From positions 1 to 17,875 of the forward strand of contig SFCY01000041.1 of NCBI GenBank assembly GCA_004558865.1: a DNA stretch of 17,875 nucleotides, read 5' to 3'. This document shows, piece after piece, positions 1 through 9,085 of this stretch. The stretch comes from Bacteroidales bacterium (GTDB lineage Bacteria > Bacteroidota > Bacteroidia > Bacteroidales > Bacteroidaceae). Made by a program: the position numbers and the translations under genes. The stretch's first letter is position 1; the number at the start of each line of letters is the position of its first letter. The notes beneath the pieces are model-generated. The model was given only the letters and a program-made list of their open reading frames with translations, had not been told where the DNA came from and made no database searches.

Positions 1-948
1 GGACAGGTTTAGGGTGTAGGCATCATAGCAGATGGTACGTGCGCCAAAGCCCTCTTTTTGAAAGGTCAGTCCCTCGTTGAGCACGCTGCCGCCTTGTTCG
101 GTCGAGATGCCGAAGTCGAAATAGCGAAATCCGCGCTTGCGATAGGCGGCCGTAAGTTCGTCGAACAGGGCGTCCAAGGCACCGGTTTCCCGACCCTCCT
201 TGCTGCCGGATATATACTGTGCATGTGCCACGTGTCCGCATTCATAAACCACCGTTCCCGCCAGGCATACCTCGTCCCGCCAGGCGGTGTAGAGCCGTAT
301 GTGCGGCGCGTTGTCCATGGCAAGGCGCTGCATTTCTGCCATCGTGTGTACGGGAGCCACGCCGTGCCGCAGGCGGAGCACTTCGGTCAGGATCGGCCAA
401 AAACAGGACAACTGCGCCCAGCCTTCCTCCATACGCCATCCGCAGGCGCGGGCGCGGCGTACTTTCCTGCGGCGCAGCGTCGAAAAGTGCATCTCCGCGT
501 TTCCCAGGTCGATGGTCTGCGAGGCCGAACGTGCCGTCAATTTTCCGCCCAGCCGGTTCAGCCAGTACAGTTCCTCTTCGCAGGGCGCCGCGGCATAGAT
601 GTGTGGGACGGGCTTCACCACCAGCCGGGCAAATCCCAGTCGGGCATAGTAGGAGCAGGCCTCCCCGTACATCTCGCCGACCATGGCCAACGTGGCATCC
701 GGCGTGGCAATCAGCCCACCGTAGGTCAATCCGCCGTGCGACACCACTTCGTCCTCCCCGCTGCGCGAAGCGGGCAGCAGGGCCATGATGCGGCCGTGCC
801 GGTCCGCCATCAGCAGCGAGAGGTCCTCGAATCGGTCGCTGTGGTAGTCCATATAGCTGCGGTGAAAGAGAAACGTGCCGTTCCGCGCAGCGTCTACCGT
901 AGCGTCCCAGGCCTGTCGCATCTCCCTGTCGTAGCGAATTATCTGCAT
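1..948 (-). CDS. FemAB/GNAT-like acyltransferase (partial, runs off left edge)
   Basis: 316 residues are visible from the ATG at 948; the frame is open through position 1, so the C-terminus is missing. The reading has the style of GNAT_6/FemAB-like acyltransferases: a first half with the motif GGLTYGGL and a segment YYARLGFARLVVKP, a basic stretch RRRKVRRARACG around residue 165, and a second half ending FDFGISTEQGGSVLNEGL, which resembles the conserved late motif of the family. No signal peptide or membrane segment is seen, so the enzyme is probably cytoplasmic. It starts 15 bp after the stop of the cupin gene, in the same frame, and is the third gene of a minus-strand operon with a lipoprotein and a sugar-isomerase-like protein. 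In Bacteroidota such pairs often sit in surface-glycan clusters, so transfer of an acyl or aminoacyl group to a sugar or wall precursor is possible, but the substrate cannot be read from the sequence. Confidence 0.75.
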   Translation of the reverse strand, partial: MQIIRYDREMRQAWDATVDAARNGTFLFHRSYMDYHSDRFEDLSLLMADRHGRIMALLPASRSGEDEVVSHGGLTYGGLIATPDATLAMVGEMYGEACSYYARLGFARLVVKPVPHIYAAAPCEEELYWLNRLGGKLTARSASQTIDLGNAEMHFSTLRRRKVRRARACGWRMEEGWAQLSCFWPILTEVLRLRHGVAPVHTMAEMQRLAMDNAPHIRLYTAWRDEVCLAGTVVYECGHVAHAQYISGSKEGRETGALDALFDELTAAYRKRGFRYFDFGISTEQGGSVLNEGLTFQKEGFGARTICYDAYTLNLS

Positions 949-963
949 TATCAGAAGCGGTGA

Positions 964-1392
964 TTATCCGTTGGCGCGATTTTCGTGTATTTCTTCAATA
1001 TACGCCGAAAAGTCGTTGATGTACTGCGATTTGTCATAACTCCGGTCGGCCAAGCAAAGCAGGGTGGCGTCCGCCGAGAAGTTCCACAGCCTGCACCATA
1101 CCATGGGCGGGATATAGAGTCCCAGTCCCGGGCGGTCCAGTCGTACGCAGTGCTCTGTCTGTCCGTCTGTCAGCCATACGTCCACGCTGCCGTGGACTGC
1201 CACGAGCAGTTCCGTACATTCACGGTTGGCGTGCTCGCCCCGAACGGCTCCTGTGGGGACGTTGGTTATCCAGAACGCCCGTTCCATGCCGAAGGCGGTC
1301 TTTTCTCCGTTCCGCTCCACGACATGTAGCACGCCGCGCTCGTCCGTCTGGGGCGTGAGTTCCACGGTGAGTTGTAGGTTTTCGATACTCAT
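964..1392 (-). CDS. WxcM/FdtA-like cupin (dTDP-sugar 3,4-ketoisomerase family)
   Basis: 142 residues forming a single cupin, with the family core RGEHANRECTELLVAVHGS at about residues 51-69, the strand pair LGLYIPPMVWCRLWNF and the C-terminal LADRSYDKSQYINDF. Relatives (FdtA, QdtA, WxcM) isomerise dTDP-4-keto-6-deoxyglucose to the 3-keto sugar for making amino sugars of surface polysaccharides. The ATG at 1392 was chosen because it overlaps the TGA of the lipoprotein gene (1389-1391) as ATGA, which suggests coupled translation; a longer reading upstream would lie wholly inside the lipoprotein gene. The family normally has two histidines in the RG-x-H-A-H motif; here the second is asparagine (N56), so isomerase activity is uncertain. 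A catalytically changed or sugar-binding cupin is the alternative. Confidence 0.8.
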   Translation of the reverse strand: MSIENLQLTVELTPQTDERGVLHVVERNGEKTAFGMERAFWITNVPTGAVRGEHANRECTELLVAVHGSVDVWLTDGQTEHCVRLDRPGLGLYIPPMVWCRLWNFSADATLLCLADRSYDKSQYINDFSAYIEEIHENRANG

Positions 1393-1925
1393 TTCACTTG
1401 AAAATTTTGCTCTACCTGCACCGTATAGTATTGGAACGAGGGAGTGGCATAGACGGCCTTGCCGTTCTCCCATTCTACGATTTTGTTGATGATTTCGTAT
1501 CCGCCCGAAGTGTAGTATTTAGCGTTCAGCGTGACTTTATAGTTGCCCGGTGCGTCCACTGTGATGGTGTCCGTGGGATGGGTGTTCTCCTTGTCATAGA
1601 CCACCTCCTTACGGGCGGCGTGCGTCATGCTTTCGTCCGAGCCGCTCCACTCGTATTTGGCTTTGTAGATCAGCCGGCCCGGCTTTTGCTGTACGGCCGT
1701 GACCACTAACTTCTTGCCGGCTTTCAGTTCACCGCCGTCCAGGGCCGTGATGGTTACGCCGCTGAATTCCGGCGGCAGGGAGCGGTACTTAGGGTCGTCG
1801 TCGTGCTCGGAGCAGGCCGCGAGGCCGAGGAGGGAAAGCAGGAGGATGCACGCCGAGGTCCGGCCCTGTGCGAGGGGATGGATGTTCATCATGTTTTTCA
1901 GGTTCTGGGTTTTTGCAGGCATCAT
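1389..1925 (-). CDS. Surface-type lipoprotein with PKD-like domain
   Basis: 178 residues from the ATG at 1925. A hydrophobic stretch ending LLGLAAC gives a clear lipobox with cysteine 38, so the protein is a signal-peptidase II substrate. The residues right after the cysteine are acidic (SEHDDD), like the Bacteroidota lipoprotein export signal that sends lipoproteins to the outer face of the outer membrane. The mature part is one beta-rich domain with PKD-like features: KLVVTAV, KYEWSG and a late APGNYKVTLNAKYY. The start is uncertain: the ATG at 1892 (Met12) would give a more usual short n-region. It is the first gene of the operon, with a well-formed promoter at 1990-2021, and its stop overlaps the start of the cupin gene. 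A glycan or surface-layer role is suggested only by the neighbours. Confidence 0.75.
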   Translation of the reverse strand: MMPAKTQNLKNMMNIHPLAQGRTSACILLLSLLGLAACSEHDDDPKYRSLPPEFSGVTITALDGGELKAGKKLVVTAVQQKPGRLIYKAKYEWSGSDESMTHAARKEVVYDKENTHPTDTITVDAPGNYKVTLNAKYYTSGGYEIINKIVEWENGKAVYATPSFQYYTVQVEQNFQVK

Positions 1926-1989
1926 TTTGTCTGTAGGTTTTTCGGGGTGACGGGGCGGGCTGCATCCCGGCCGAAATCACCACGTTATG

Positions 1990-2021
1990 CAAAGGTAAGG
2001 ATTATTTTTTATTCCCGCAAA
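1990..2021 (-). promoter_or_regulatory. Bacteroidota-type promoter of the lipoprotein operon
   Basis: On the minus strand TTTG (2018-2021), a 20-bp spacer, then TACCTTTG (1990-1997) match the Bacteroidota -33/-7 pattern TTTG and TAnnTTTG exactly. The leader to the lipoprotein start is about 55-90 nt, depending on the start used. Confidence 0.75.
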
Positions 2022-2130
2022 TTTTCAGAAGACTTTTTTCAAGAAAAAACACATTTTTCTTCAGGCACACCCAAGCGGCCACGCAACCAAAATGAGTCAA
2101 CAGACACGGATTCAATTAGTTAGGATATTT

Positions 2131-2162
2131 TTTGGTGATAAGATATTATGTTCGTACCTTTG
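2131..2162 (+). promoter_or_regulatory. Bacteroidota-type promoter of the MGMT-family gene
   Basis: TTTG (2131-2134), exactly 20 bp, then TACCTTTG (2155-2162). This is a perfect match to the Bacteroidota housekeeping pattern, 38 bp upstream of the ATG at 2201. It is divergent from the promoter at 1990-2021; about 110 bp separates the two -33 boxes. Confidence 0.75.
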
Positions 2163-2200
2163 CAGGCAACAAGCAAACGCGGCTTCAAAATCAAACCATC

Positions 2201-2527
2201 ATGGCCCAATCACCAGAATTCAACCGCTTCCGAATGGATGTATACGACATCGTGGCCCAGATACCCACAGGGCATGTGCTAACTTACGGGTGCATTGCCA
2301 GACTCGCAGGCTGGCCACGCCACGCACGCTTAGTTGGGCGCGCCCTCAAGCACGCTCCCAAGAATCTTGGCCTTCCTTGCCACAGGGTGGTGAACAGTCA
2401 GGGACGCACCGCCCCAGGGTGGGCGGAGCAGATTGGGCTGTTGCGCCTGGAGGGTGTCGCGTTCCGCCAAAACGGCCTCATCGACCTCAGCGCGTCACTG
2501 TGGCATCCCGAAGAAGATAGCTACTGA
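2201..2527 (+). CDS. Short MGMT-family protein (alkylated-DNA repair, cysteine motif intact)
   Basis: 108 residues from the ATG at 2201. A longer reading from upstream would begin ahead of the transcription start predicted from the promoter at 2131-2162. The protein is only the C-terminal, DNA-binding half of O6-methylguanine-DNA methyltransferase: GHVLTYGCIARLAG is the helix-turn-helix part, ARLVG (about 42-46) carries the arginine finger that flips the base, and LPCHRVVNSQGR (58-69) has the acceptor cysteine C60. Alkyltransferase-like proteins of the same size usually have tryptophan in place of this cysteine (PWHR) and only recognise the lesion. Here the cysteine is kept, so direct methyl transfer is possible although the N-terminal domain of full-length MGMT is absent. 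It stands alone and converges on the small membrane gene, overlapping it by 7 bp. Confidence 0.85.
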   Translation: MAQSPEFNRFRMDVYDIVAQIPTGHVLTYGCIARLAGWPRHARLVGRALKHAPKNLGLPCHRVVNSQGRTAPGWAEQIGLLRLEGVAFRQNGLIDLSASLWHPEEDSY

Positions 2528-2676
2528 CCGCGGAAGAAGAGATAATAGATGATGATGAGGGCGGCAACAAGGATGGATGTCAACACAGCCTTAATCATGC
2601 AACTGGCAACTTTCTTCACAATAAACACGCCAAGGACGATGGCGATGAGCACATAAATGTAATACGTGAAATCCAC
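2521..2676 (-). CDS. Small two-segment membrane protein, 51 residues, GTG start
   Basis: Reading from GTG at 2676 gives 51 residues beginning (M)DFTYYIYVLIAIVLGVF and ending IIIYYLFFRGQ. Two hydrophobic segments (about 4-19 and 30-46) are separated by a short polar stretch KKVASCMIK, which is the pattern of a small inner-membrane hairpin. It begins 12 bp after the stop of the RluA-type gene and stays in that gene's frame, with only four codons between stop and GTG, so the two are probably cotranscribed. No ATG is available before Met27. Its end overlaps the convergent MGMT-family gene by 7 bp. I do not recognise the family; no function is assigned. Confidence 0.6.
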   Translation of the reverse strand: MDFTYYIYVLIAIVLGVFIVKKVASCMIKAVLTSILVAALIIIYYLFFRGQ

Positions 2677-2688
2677 AATGACTTTACT

Positions 2689-3582
2689 CTATTTGAACAC
2701 ATGGAGGAAAGCCGCCGGGATGGGAGACTCGAACTCCATGCGCTGATGGGTTACAGGATGGTAGAAACAAAGCAGATAGGCATGCAGGCAGAGCCGCCCA
2801 CAAGGGTCGTCACCGTTGCCATACTTGATGTCGCCGCAAACGGGATTCCCCATATCGGCGCTGTGGACGCGAATCTGGTTCTTGCGCCCGGTCTCCAGAC
2901 GAAACTCCACCAAACTGTGGCCAACGCTCCGCCTCAACACATGAAAATGAGTGACCGCATATTTTCCTCCATTGTCGTTAGGACTCGAATAAGTGATGTA
3001 GGCGCGGTTGTCCTTCAGCCAGTTGGCGATGGTTCCCTCGTCGTCTGCCACCTCCCCACTGAGTACGGCCACATAGCGGCGGTCGTAAACGATATGATGC
3101 CAGCCGTGTTCCAAGGCCAATTCGGTCTGCTTGTCCTTGGCATAAATCATGAGGCCACTGGTGTCGCGATCCAAGCGGTGGACGACGTGGGCCGTACAAC
3201 GTTGGCGGCTCTGGCGGAAATACCCATCGAGCACCTCCTTCACGTTGAGCGACTTGTGGCCAGCCTCCATCGACAGAATCCCGACGTTCTTCTCTATCAC
3301 GACAATGTACTTGTCCTCATAGACCAACCGCAAATAACGGCTGTGGAAGGCTCCGGCCTGTTTCGACTTGCTCACCGAGACGGTGTCGCCCGGCTGCAAG
3401 GCCCAGTCAAATTGTGTCCTCACCTTGCCGTTGACCCTGATGCCACGCCCCTGCAATGTGGCCTTGATGCGGCTGCGGCTCTCGCCCTTCAGGTTTTCCA
3501 GCAGCCACTCCAACAGGGGCCGCGCGGACTCCACTTTGTATTGGTCGTAATTGTTGCGTTGTTGATAACTCACTTGCTTCAT
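2689..3582 (-). CDS. RluA-family pseudouridine synthase
   Basis: 297 residues. An N-terminal S4-like RNA-binding part (about 20-75: LLEWLLENLKGESRSRIKAT, then GIRVNGKV and LQPGDTVSV) is followed by the RluA catalytic domain. The signature HRLDRDTSGLMIYAK starts at residue 135; D138 is the expected catalytic aspartate that attacks uridine C1'. The later motif ETGRKNQIRVH is the other family hallmark (usually TGRxHQIR). The enzyme isomerises uridine in rRNA or tRNA; which position cannot be told from sequence. The only ATG is at 3582, five bases from a TAACTTTG -7-like box, so its transcript may have almost no leader. It is followed after 12 bp by the small membrane gene. Confidence 0.92.
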   Translation of the reverse strand: MKQVSYQQRNNYDQYKVESARPLLEWLLENLKGESRSRIKATLQGRGIRVNGKVRTQFDWALQPGDTVSVSKSKQAGAFHSRYLRLVYEDKYIVVIEKNVGILSMEAGHKSLNVKEVLDGYFRQSRQRCTAHVVHRLDRDTSGLMIYAKDKQTELALEHGWHHIVYDRRYVAVLSGEVADDEGTIANWLKDNRAYITYSSPNDNGGKYAVTHFHVLRRSVGHSLVEFRLETGRKNQIRVHSADMGNPVCGDIKYGNGDDPCGRLCLHAYLLCFYHPVTHQRMEFESPIPAAFLHVFK

Positions 3583-3587
3583 GGCGG

Positions 3588-3595
3588 CAAAGTTA
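3588..3595 (-). promoter_or_regulatory. Probable -7 box of the RluA-type gene
   Basis: On the minus strand TAACTTTG matches TAnnTTTG. No TTTG is found at the usual 20-bp spacing, so support is partial. The box lies only five bases from the ATG at 3582, which would place the transcription start at or next to the start codon. Confidence 0.45.
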
Positions 3596-3922
3596 CAAAA
3601 AAAGTTGAGAGACTCGCCTCCCTCCTACCCTTTTTTATCACTCTTCGATCCTTTTTGGCTTATGCCCAACGACCAAGCCACAAACGAGATTGGCAGGTCA
3701 CAATAAACGGCATAGCATCAAGGTACGGCTACAATACGATTCCCACAGGCTGGAACACAGCCTGGTGCCGCACATGTATCAACCCAATATAAAAGTAAAG
3801 TTTAACCGGGTCAACCAACATTAATAATAAGACCTGGTGGCGCGTCAAACTACACACAAGAAATACTTAGCTCCATAGAACTGAAAATCAAGTCCAAACG
3901 CAGTTATTTCGATTTTTATTTG
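3596..3922 (+). other. Intergenic stretch between divergent rluA-type and ABC-F genes
   Basis: About 330 bp, AT-rich at both ends, with no convincing reading frame on either strand. It holds one short perfect hairpin (CAGGCTG, loop GAACA, CAGCCTG; 3746-3764) without a following T-run, so it is not a clear terminator. I see no tRNA, recognisable riboswitch or repeat. It serves as the divergent promoter region; a small RNA cannot be ruled out. Confidence 0.5.
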
Positions 3923-3930
3923 TACCTTTG
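3923..3930 (+). promoter_or_regulatory. -7 box of the ABC-F gene
   Basis: TACCTTTG is a perfect -7 match, 34 bp before the ATG at 3965. The position 20 bp upstream (3899-3902) is not TTTG, so the -33 element is weak or absent. Confidence 0.6.
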
Positions 3931-3964
3931 CACGCGATTACATTATATATATATTAGACAGCAA

Positions 3965-5590
<1,626 letters not shown>

Positions 5591-5673
5591 GCAAGCACAG
5601 CTGGCCACCGACTGACAGGTTGATGGCTTTGGCACATTATTTGCTCTCCTACCCATAAACAACGAATGACATT

Positions 5674-6348
5674 ATGGCACAAGAAAAGGAAATAAAGGAA
5701 AAGAGGATCAATATCGAAGGCGAAGAGCCGCAGCAGCAGAAAGGCGATGGCGGTGAGGAAAAGCCTCAGGCAGAGGGAAGCCATGCCGACAACGACGTGA
5801 AGAAAGAGGACTGCCACAGCCCACAGAATGGCCAAGAGCCCAAAACGGAAGAGGAAACTCAGAACGCCAACGGCAAAGAAGAGCAAAAGGAGCAGGAGGA
5901 CCCGCTCCAGAAAGCCTTGGACGACAAGGCCAAGCTGGCCGACCAGCTGCTCAGGACGATGGCCGAGTTTGACAACTACCGCAAACGTGTGCGCAAGGAG
6001 AAGGCCGACCTCATCCTCAACGGAGCCGAGAAGACCGTCACCGCCATCCTGCCCATCATCGACGACATGGAGCGGGCCATCGCAAACGCAGGCAAGAGCG
6101 AGGACTCCAAGAAGATTGAAGAGGGTTGGGAACTGATATTCCAAAAGTTCAACAAGACTCTTGAAGGCTTGGGAGTGAGAAGAATCGACACTAAGGACGC
6201 CGACTTCAACACCGACTTCCACGAGGCCGTGGCCATGGTGCCAGGAATGGGCGACGAGAAGAAGGGAAAGGTGATAGACTGCGTGCAGACTGGCTACACG
6301 CTCAACGACAAGGTGATTCGCCACGCCAAAGTGGCCATCGGACAGTAG
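5674..6348 (+). CDS. grpE: GrpE nucleotide exchange factor
   Basis: 224 residues. GrpE releases ADP from DnaK so that the chaperone lets go of its client. The first 75 residues are a low-complexity, E/K/Q-rich tail, likely disordered. They are followed by a coiled-coil (about 76-120, including LLRTMAEFDNYRKRVRKEKA), the GrpE core with ILPIIDDMERAI, and the C-terminal beta part ending GYTLNDKVIRHAKVAIGQ, typical of the family. It lies 83 bp after the ABC-F gene and 100 bp before dnaJ on the same strand; dnaK is not in the window. Start at 5674: no nearby alternative ATG fits. Confidence 0.95.
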   Translation: MAQEKEIKEKRINIEGEEPQQQKGDGGEEKPQAEGSHADNDVKKEDCHSPQNGQEPKTEEETQNANGKEEQKEQEDPLQKALDDKAKLADQLLRTMAEFDNYRKRVRKEKADLILNGAEKTVTAILPIIDDMERAIANAGKSEDSKKIEEGWELIFQKFNKTLEGLGVRRIDTKDADFNTDFHEAVAMVPGMGDEKKGKVIDCVQTGYTLNDKVIRHAKVAIGQ

Positions 6349-6448
6349 CCCCAGCGCAAACGTCCCCCAAAACACAACAACACACAACACATAGACAGCA
6401 TCTTTGCCGCGCGCCGCCCCCAGCGCCGGCATATTAAGGAAAGCAATA

Positions 6449-7618
6449 ATGGCTAAACGAGACTACTATGAGGTCTTAGGCGTCAGCAAGGACGCTTCAG
6501 AAGATGAGATAAAGAGAGCTTACCGCAAGCTCGCCATCAAGTACCACCCCGACCGCAACCCGGGCGACAAGGAGGCCGAGGAGAAATTCAAGGAGGCCGC
6601 TGAGGCCTACGACGTGCTCCACGACCCCCAGAAACGCCAGCAATACGACCAATTCGGCTTCAACGGCCCTGCTGGAGCGGGAGGCTTCGGAGGCTTTGGT
6701 GGAGCGGGAGGCTTTTCCATGGACGACATCTTCTCGGCTTTTGGCGACATCTTCGGCGGCCACACGGGATTCGGCGGCTTCGGCGGCGGCTTTGGCGGTG
6801 GAAGCCGTCAGCGTCCCCAATACCGCGGAGCCGACCTGCGCCTGCGCGTGAAACTCTCCCTGGAAGAGATTGCCACCGGATGCACCAAGAAATTCAAGGT
6901 GCACAAGGATGTGGTCTGCCCCCATTGCAAGGGTAGCGGTTCGGAGGATGGCAGCGGCTCGTCCACTTGTCCCACCTGCCACGGACAGGGTGTAGTGGTG
7001 AAGACCGTCAGGACCATGCTCGGACTGATGCAGACACAGACCGAGTGTCCCACCTGCCATGGCGAGGGCACTGTCATCAAGAACAAATGCCACGAATGTG
7101 GCGGCTCAGGCGTGGTGAAGGGCGAGGATGTGGTCGAAATCAACATCCCCGCCGGTGTGTCAGAAGGCATGGTGGTGAATGTTGCCGGCAAGGGCAACGC
7201 CGGCCCGCACAACGGCATCAATGGCGACATCCAGGTCTATATACAAGAGCTGCCCCACGAGACCTTTGTACGCGACGGACAGGACATCGTCTACAACCTG
7301 CTGCTCGACTTCCCGACGGCCTGCCTTGGCGGCGACGTGGAAGTGCCTACCATCGACGGCAAGAAGGCCAAGGTGAGCATCGAGGCCGGCACACAGCCGG
7401 GCAAGGTGCTGCGCCTGCGCGGAAAGGGTCTGCCAGCCGTGAAGGGTTATGGAAGCGGCAACGGCGACGAGGTGGTCAACATCAGCGTCTACATTCCCAA
7501 GAAGCTCACCCTGACGGAGCGCAAGGCCATTGAGAAGCTGCGCGAGAGCGACAATTTCAAGGGCGACAATGCGACCAAGAAGAGCATCTTCGAAAAATTC
7601 AAGAATTACTTCAACTGA
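6449..7618 (+). CDS. dnaJ: DnaJ (Hsp40) co-chaperone
   Basis: 389 residues, a full-length class I DnaJ. The J domain (1-70) has YYEVLGVSKDAS at its start and the HPD motif at 33-35, which stimulates DnaK ATPase. A glycine/phenylalanine-rich linker runs from about 75 to 130. The cysteine-rich zinc domain (about 157-221) carries four CxxCxGxG repeats: CPHCKGSG, CPTCHGQG, CPTCHGEG and CHECGGSG. A substrate-binding C-terminal region completes it. The start MAKRDYYEVLG at 6449 is the family start; a longer upstream reading is not expected. The stop TGA shares a base with the folC start (TGATG at 7616-7620), so the two are translationally coupled. Confidence 0.97.
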   Translation: MAKRDYYEVLGVSKDASEDEIKRAYRKLAIKYHPDRNPGDKEAEEKFKEAAEAYDVLHDPQKRQQYDQFGFNGPAGAGGFGGFGGAGGFSMDDIFSAFGDIFGGHTGFGGFGGGFGGGSRQRPQYRGADLRLRVKLSLEEIATGCTKKFKVHKDVVCPHCKGSGSEDGSGSSTCPTCHGQGVVVKTVRTMLGLMQTQTECPTCHGEGTVIKNKCHECGGSGVVKGEDVVEINIPAGVSEGMVVNVAGKGNAGPHNGINGDIQVYIQELPHETFVRDGQDIVYNLLLDFPTACLGGDVEVPTIDGKKAKVSIEAGTQPGKVLRLRGKGLPAVKGYGSGNGDEVVNISVYIPKKLTLTERKAIEKLRESDNFKGDNATKKSIFEKFKNYFN

Positions 7619-8913
7619 TGAACTACGAGCAAACTGTAGAGTATCTTTTCAATAGCACCCCTGTTTTCGAACATGTGGGTGCTTCTGCTTATAAGGAGGG
7701 CCTGTCCAACACGAAGGCCTTGGACGAGCACTTCGGCCATCCCCACCGGCTGTTCAAGACCATCCACGTGGCTGGCACCAACGGCAAGGGTTCCTGCTCA
7801 CACACGCTGGCCGCCATCCTGCAACATCAGGGCTACCGCGTGGGACTGTACACGAGTCCCCACTTGGTGGATTTCCGCGAGCGAATACGCGTCAACGGAA
7901 AGATGATCAGCCAGCAGCGGGTCGTCGACTTCGTGGAGAAGGAGCGTGGCTTCTTTGAGCCTCTCCACCCCAGCTTCTTCGAGCTCACCACGGCATTGGC
8001 CTTTCTCTATTTTGCCGAGCAAAAGGTCGACATCGCCGTAATAGAGGTAGGCTTAGGGGGCAGGCTCGACTGCACCAACATCATCTCTCCCCTACTGGGC
8101 ATCATCACCAACATCAGCTTTGACCATACGCAGTTTTTGGGCGACACCTTAGCAAAGATTGCCGGCGAGAAAGCCGGTATCATCAAGCATGGAGTCCCGA
8201 TAGTCATAGGCGAGAGTGTGGACGAGACCCGCCCCGTGTTCGAGGCCAGGGCCCACGACATGCAAGCCCCAGCCATATTTGCCGAGGATGAGCCTGAGGT
8301 GCTGTCGTCCGTGAGCGACCCAAAAGGCGGCCGCAACTATGCGACCCGTTCTTTCGGCTGTCTCCATGGCGAATTGGGCGGCGACTACCAGACGAGGAAC
8401 ATGAACACCGTGTTGGTGGCCGTGAGGACCATCAACCATCGCCATCTGCTCCCCTCCATCCCATTGGAGGCTGTGAGGGCGGGCATGGCCGACGTGTGCG
8501 AGGCCACGGGGCTGCTCGGCCGGTGGCAGAAAATCCACACCCGCCCCACGGCCGTCTGCGACACGGGCCACAATCCCGGCGGGTGGCAGTATCTCAGCAA
8601 GCAGATCACAAGCCAGAAAGCACAGACCACACGCATCGTCTTTGGCATGGTCGACGACAAAGACATCGACGCAGTGATGGAAATGCTGCCTAAGAACGCC
8701 GTCTATTATTGGACACAGCCCACATCAAAACGTGCATTCCCCGCAGAGAAAGTAGCCCAAAAGGGCGAGGCCCACCATCTTTGCGGAAAGACGATTCGAG
8801 ACGTGGACGCGGCCTATCGCCAAGCCCTGTCAGAGGCTTCGCCCGACGACTTTATCTTCATCGGAGGAAGCAGCTATGTGGTGGCCGATTTGCTAAGCCG
8901 AGAACAACCATAG
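7618..8913 (+). CDS. folC: Folylpolyglutamate synthase / dihydrofolate synthase
   Basis: 431 residues of the Mur-ligase fold. FolC joins L-glutamate to dihydropteroate and adds further glutamates to folates, using ATP. The P-loop GTNGKGS is at 53-59, followed by YTSPHLVDFRERIRVNG, which binds the pterin substrate, then VGLGGRLDCTN and ITNISFDHTQFLG in the central domain. The C-terminal domain has DTGHNPGGW at about 315-323 (the family DGAHNP motif) and GGSSYVVADLL at the end. It starts on the last base of the dnaJ stop codon, so expression depends on the chaperone operon. A hairpin 55 bp past the stop (8968-9005) may end the transcript. Confidence 0.95.
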   Translation: MNYEQTVEYLFNSTPVFEHVGASAYKEGLSNTKALDEHFGHPHRLFKTIHVAGTNGKGSCSHTLAAILQHQGYRVGLYTSPHLVDFRERIRVNGKMISQQRVVDFVEKERGFFEPLHPSFFELTTALAFLYFAEQKVDIAVIEVGLGGRLDCTNIISPLLGIITNISFDHTQFLGDTLAKIAGEKAGIIKHGVPIVIGESVDETRPVFEARAHDMQAPAIFAEDEPEVLSSVSDPKGGRNYATRSFGCLHGELGGDYQTRNMNTVLVAVRTINHRHLLPSIPLEAVRAGMADVCEATGLLGRWQKIHTRPTAVCDTGHNPGGWQYLSKQITSQKAQTTRIVFGMVDDKDIDAVMEMLPKNAVYYWTQPTSKRAFPAEKVAQKGEAHHLCGKTIRDVDAAYRQALSEASPDDFIFIGGSSYVVADLLSREQP

Positions 8914-8967
8914 CCGACGGAATCGGGGATAGTTACGCGCCACGCCGTTATGGGCCACACATATCAT

Positions 8968-9005
8968 CGCGCTTTGGAGCCACCATGCAATGGCTCCAAA
9001 GTGCG
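8968..9005 (+). terminator. Hairpin after folC, probable terminator
   Basis: A 15-bp stem (CGCGCTTTGGAGCCA against TGGCTCCAAAGTGCG, one G-T pair) with an 8-base loop CCATGCAA, followed by GTTTATT, which is only a weak T-tract. Lying between folC and the galM promoter, it fits an end of the grpE-dnaJ-folC transcript. Confidence 0.5.
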
Positions 9006-9085
9006 TTTATTGCCCATGACTCTGCCGTCATGCTTCCCAAAACCAGCCTTAAACGTTTTTAACGCTACCAGAAAAGGATTTTTCG

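Noticed and set aside
58..963. 301-codon open frame on the plus strand
   Set aside because: It lies opposite the GNAT-like gene, whose minus-strand reading shows family motifs and operon spacing; the plus-strand translation is R/H/P-rich and resembles nothing.
3746..3764. Hairpin in the divergent intergenic region as a terminator or small RNA
   Set aside because: Seven base pairs and no T-run; too little to call anything.
2701..3792. 363-codon open frame on the plus strand opposite the RluA-type gene
   Set aside because: The minus strand carries HRLD...TSG and other RluA motifs. The plus frame is a by-product of codon use and reads into intergenic sequence.
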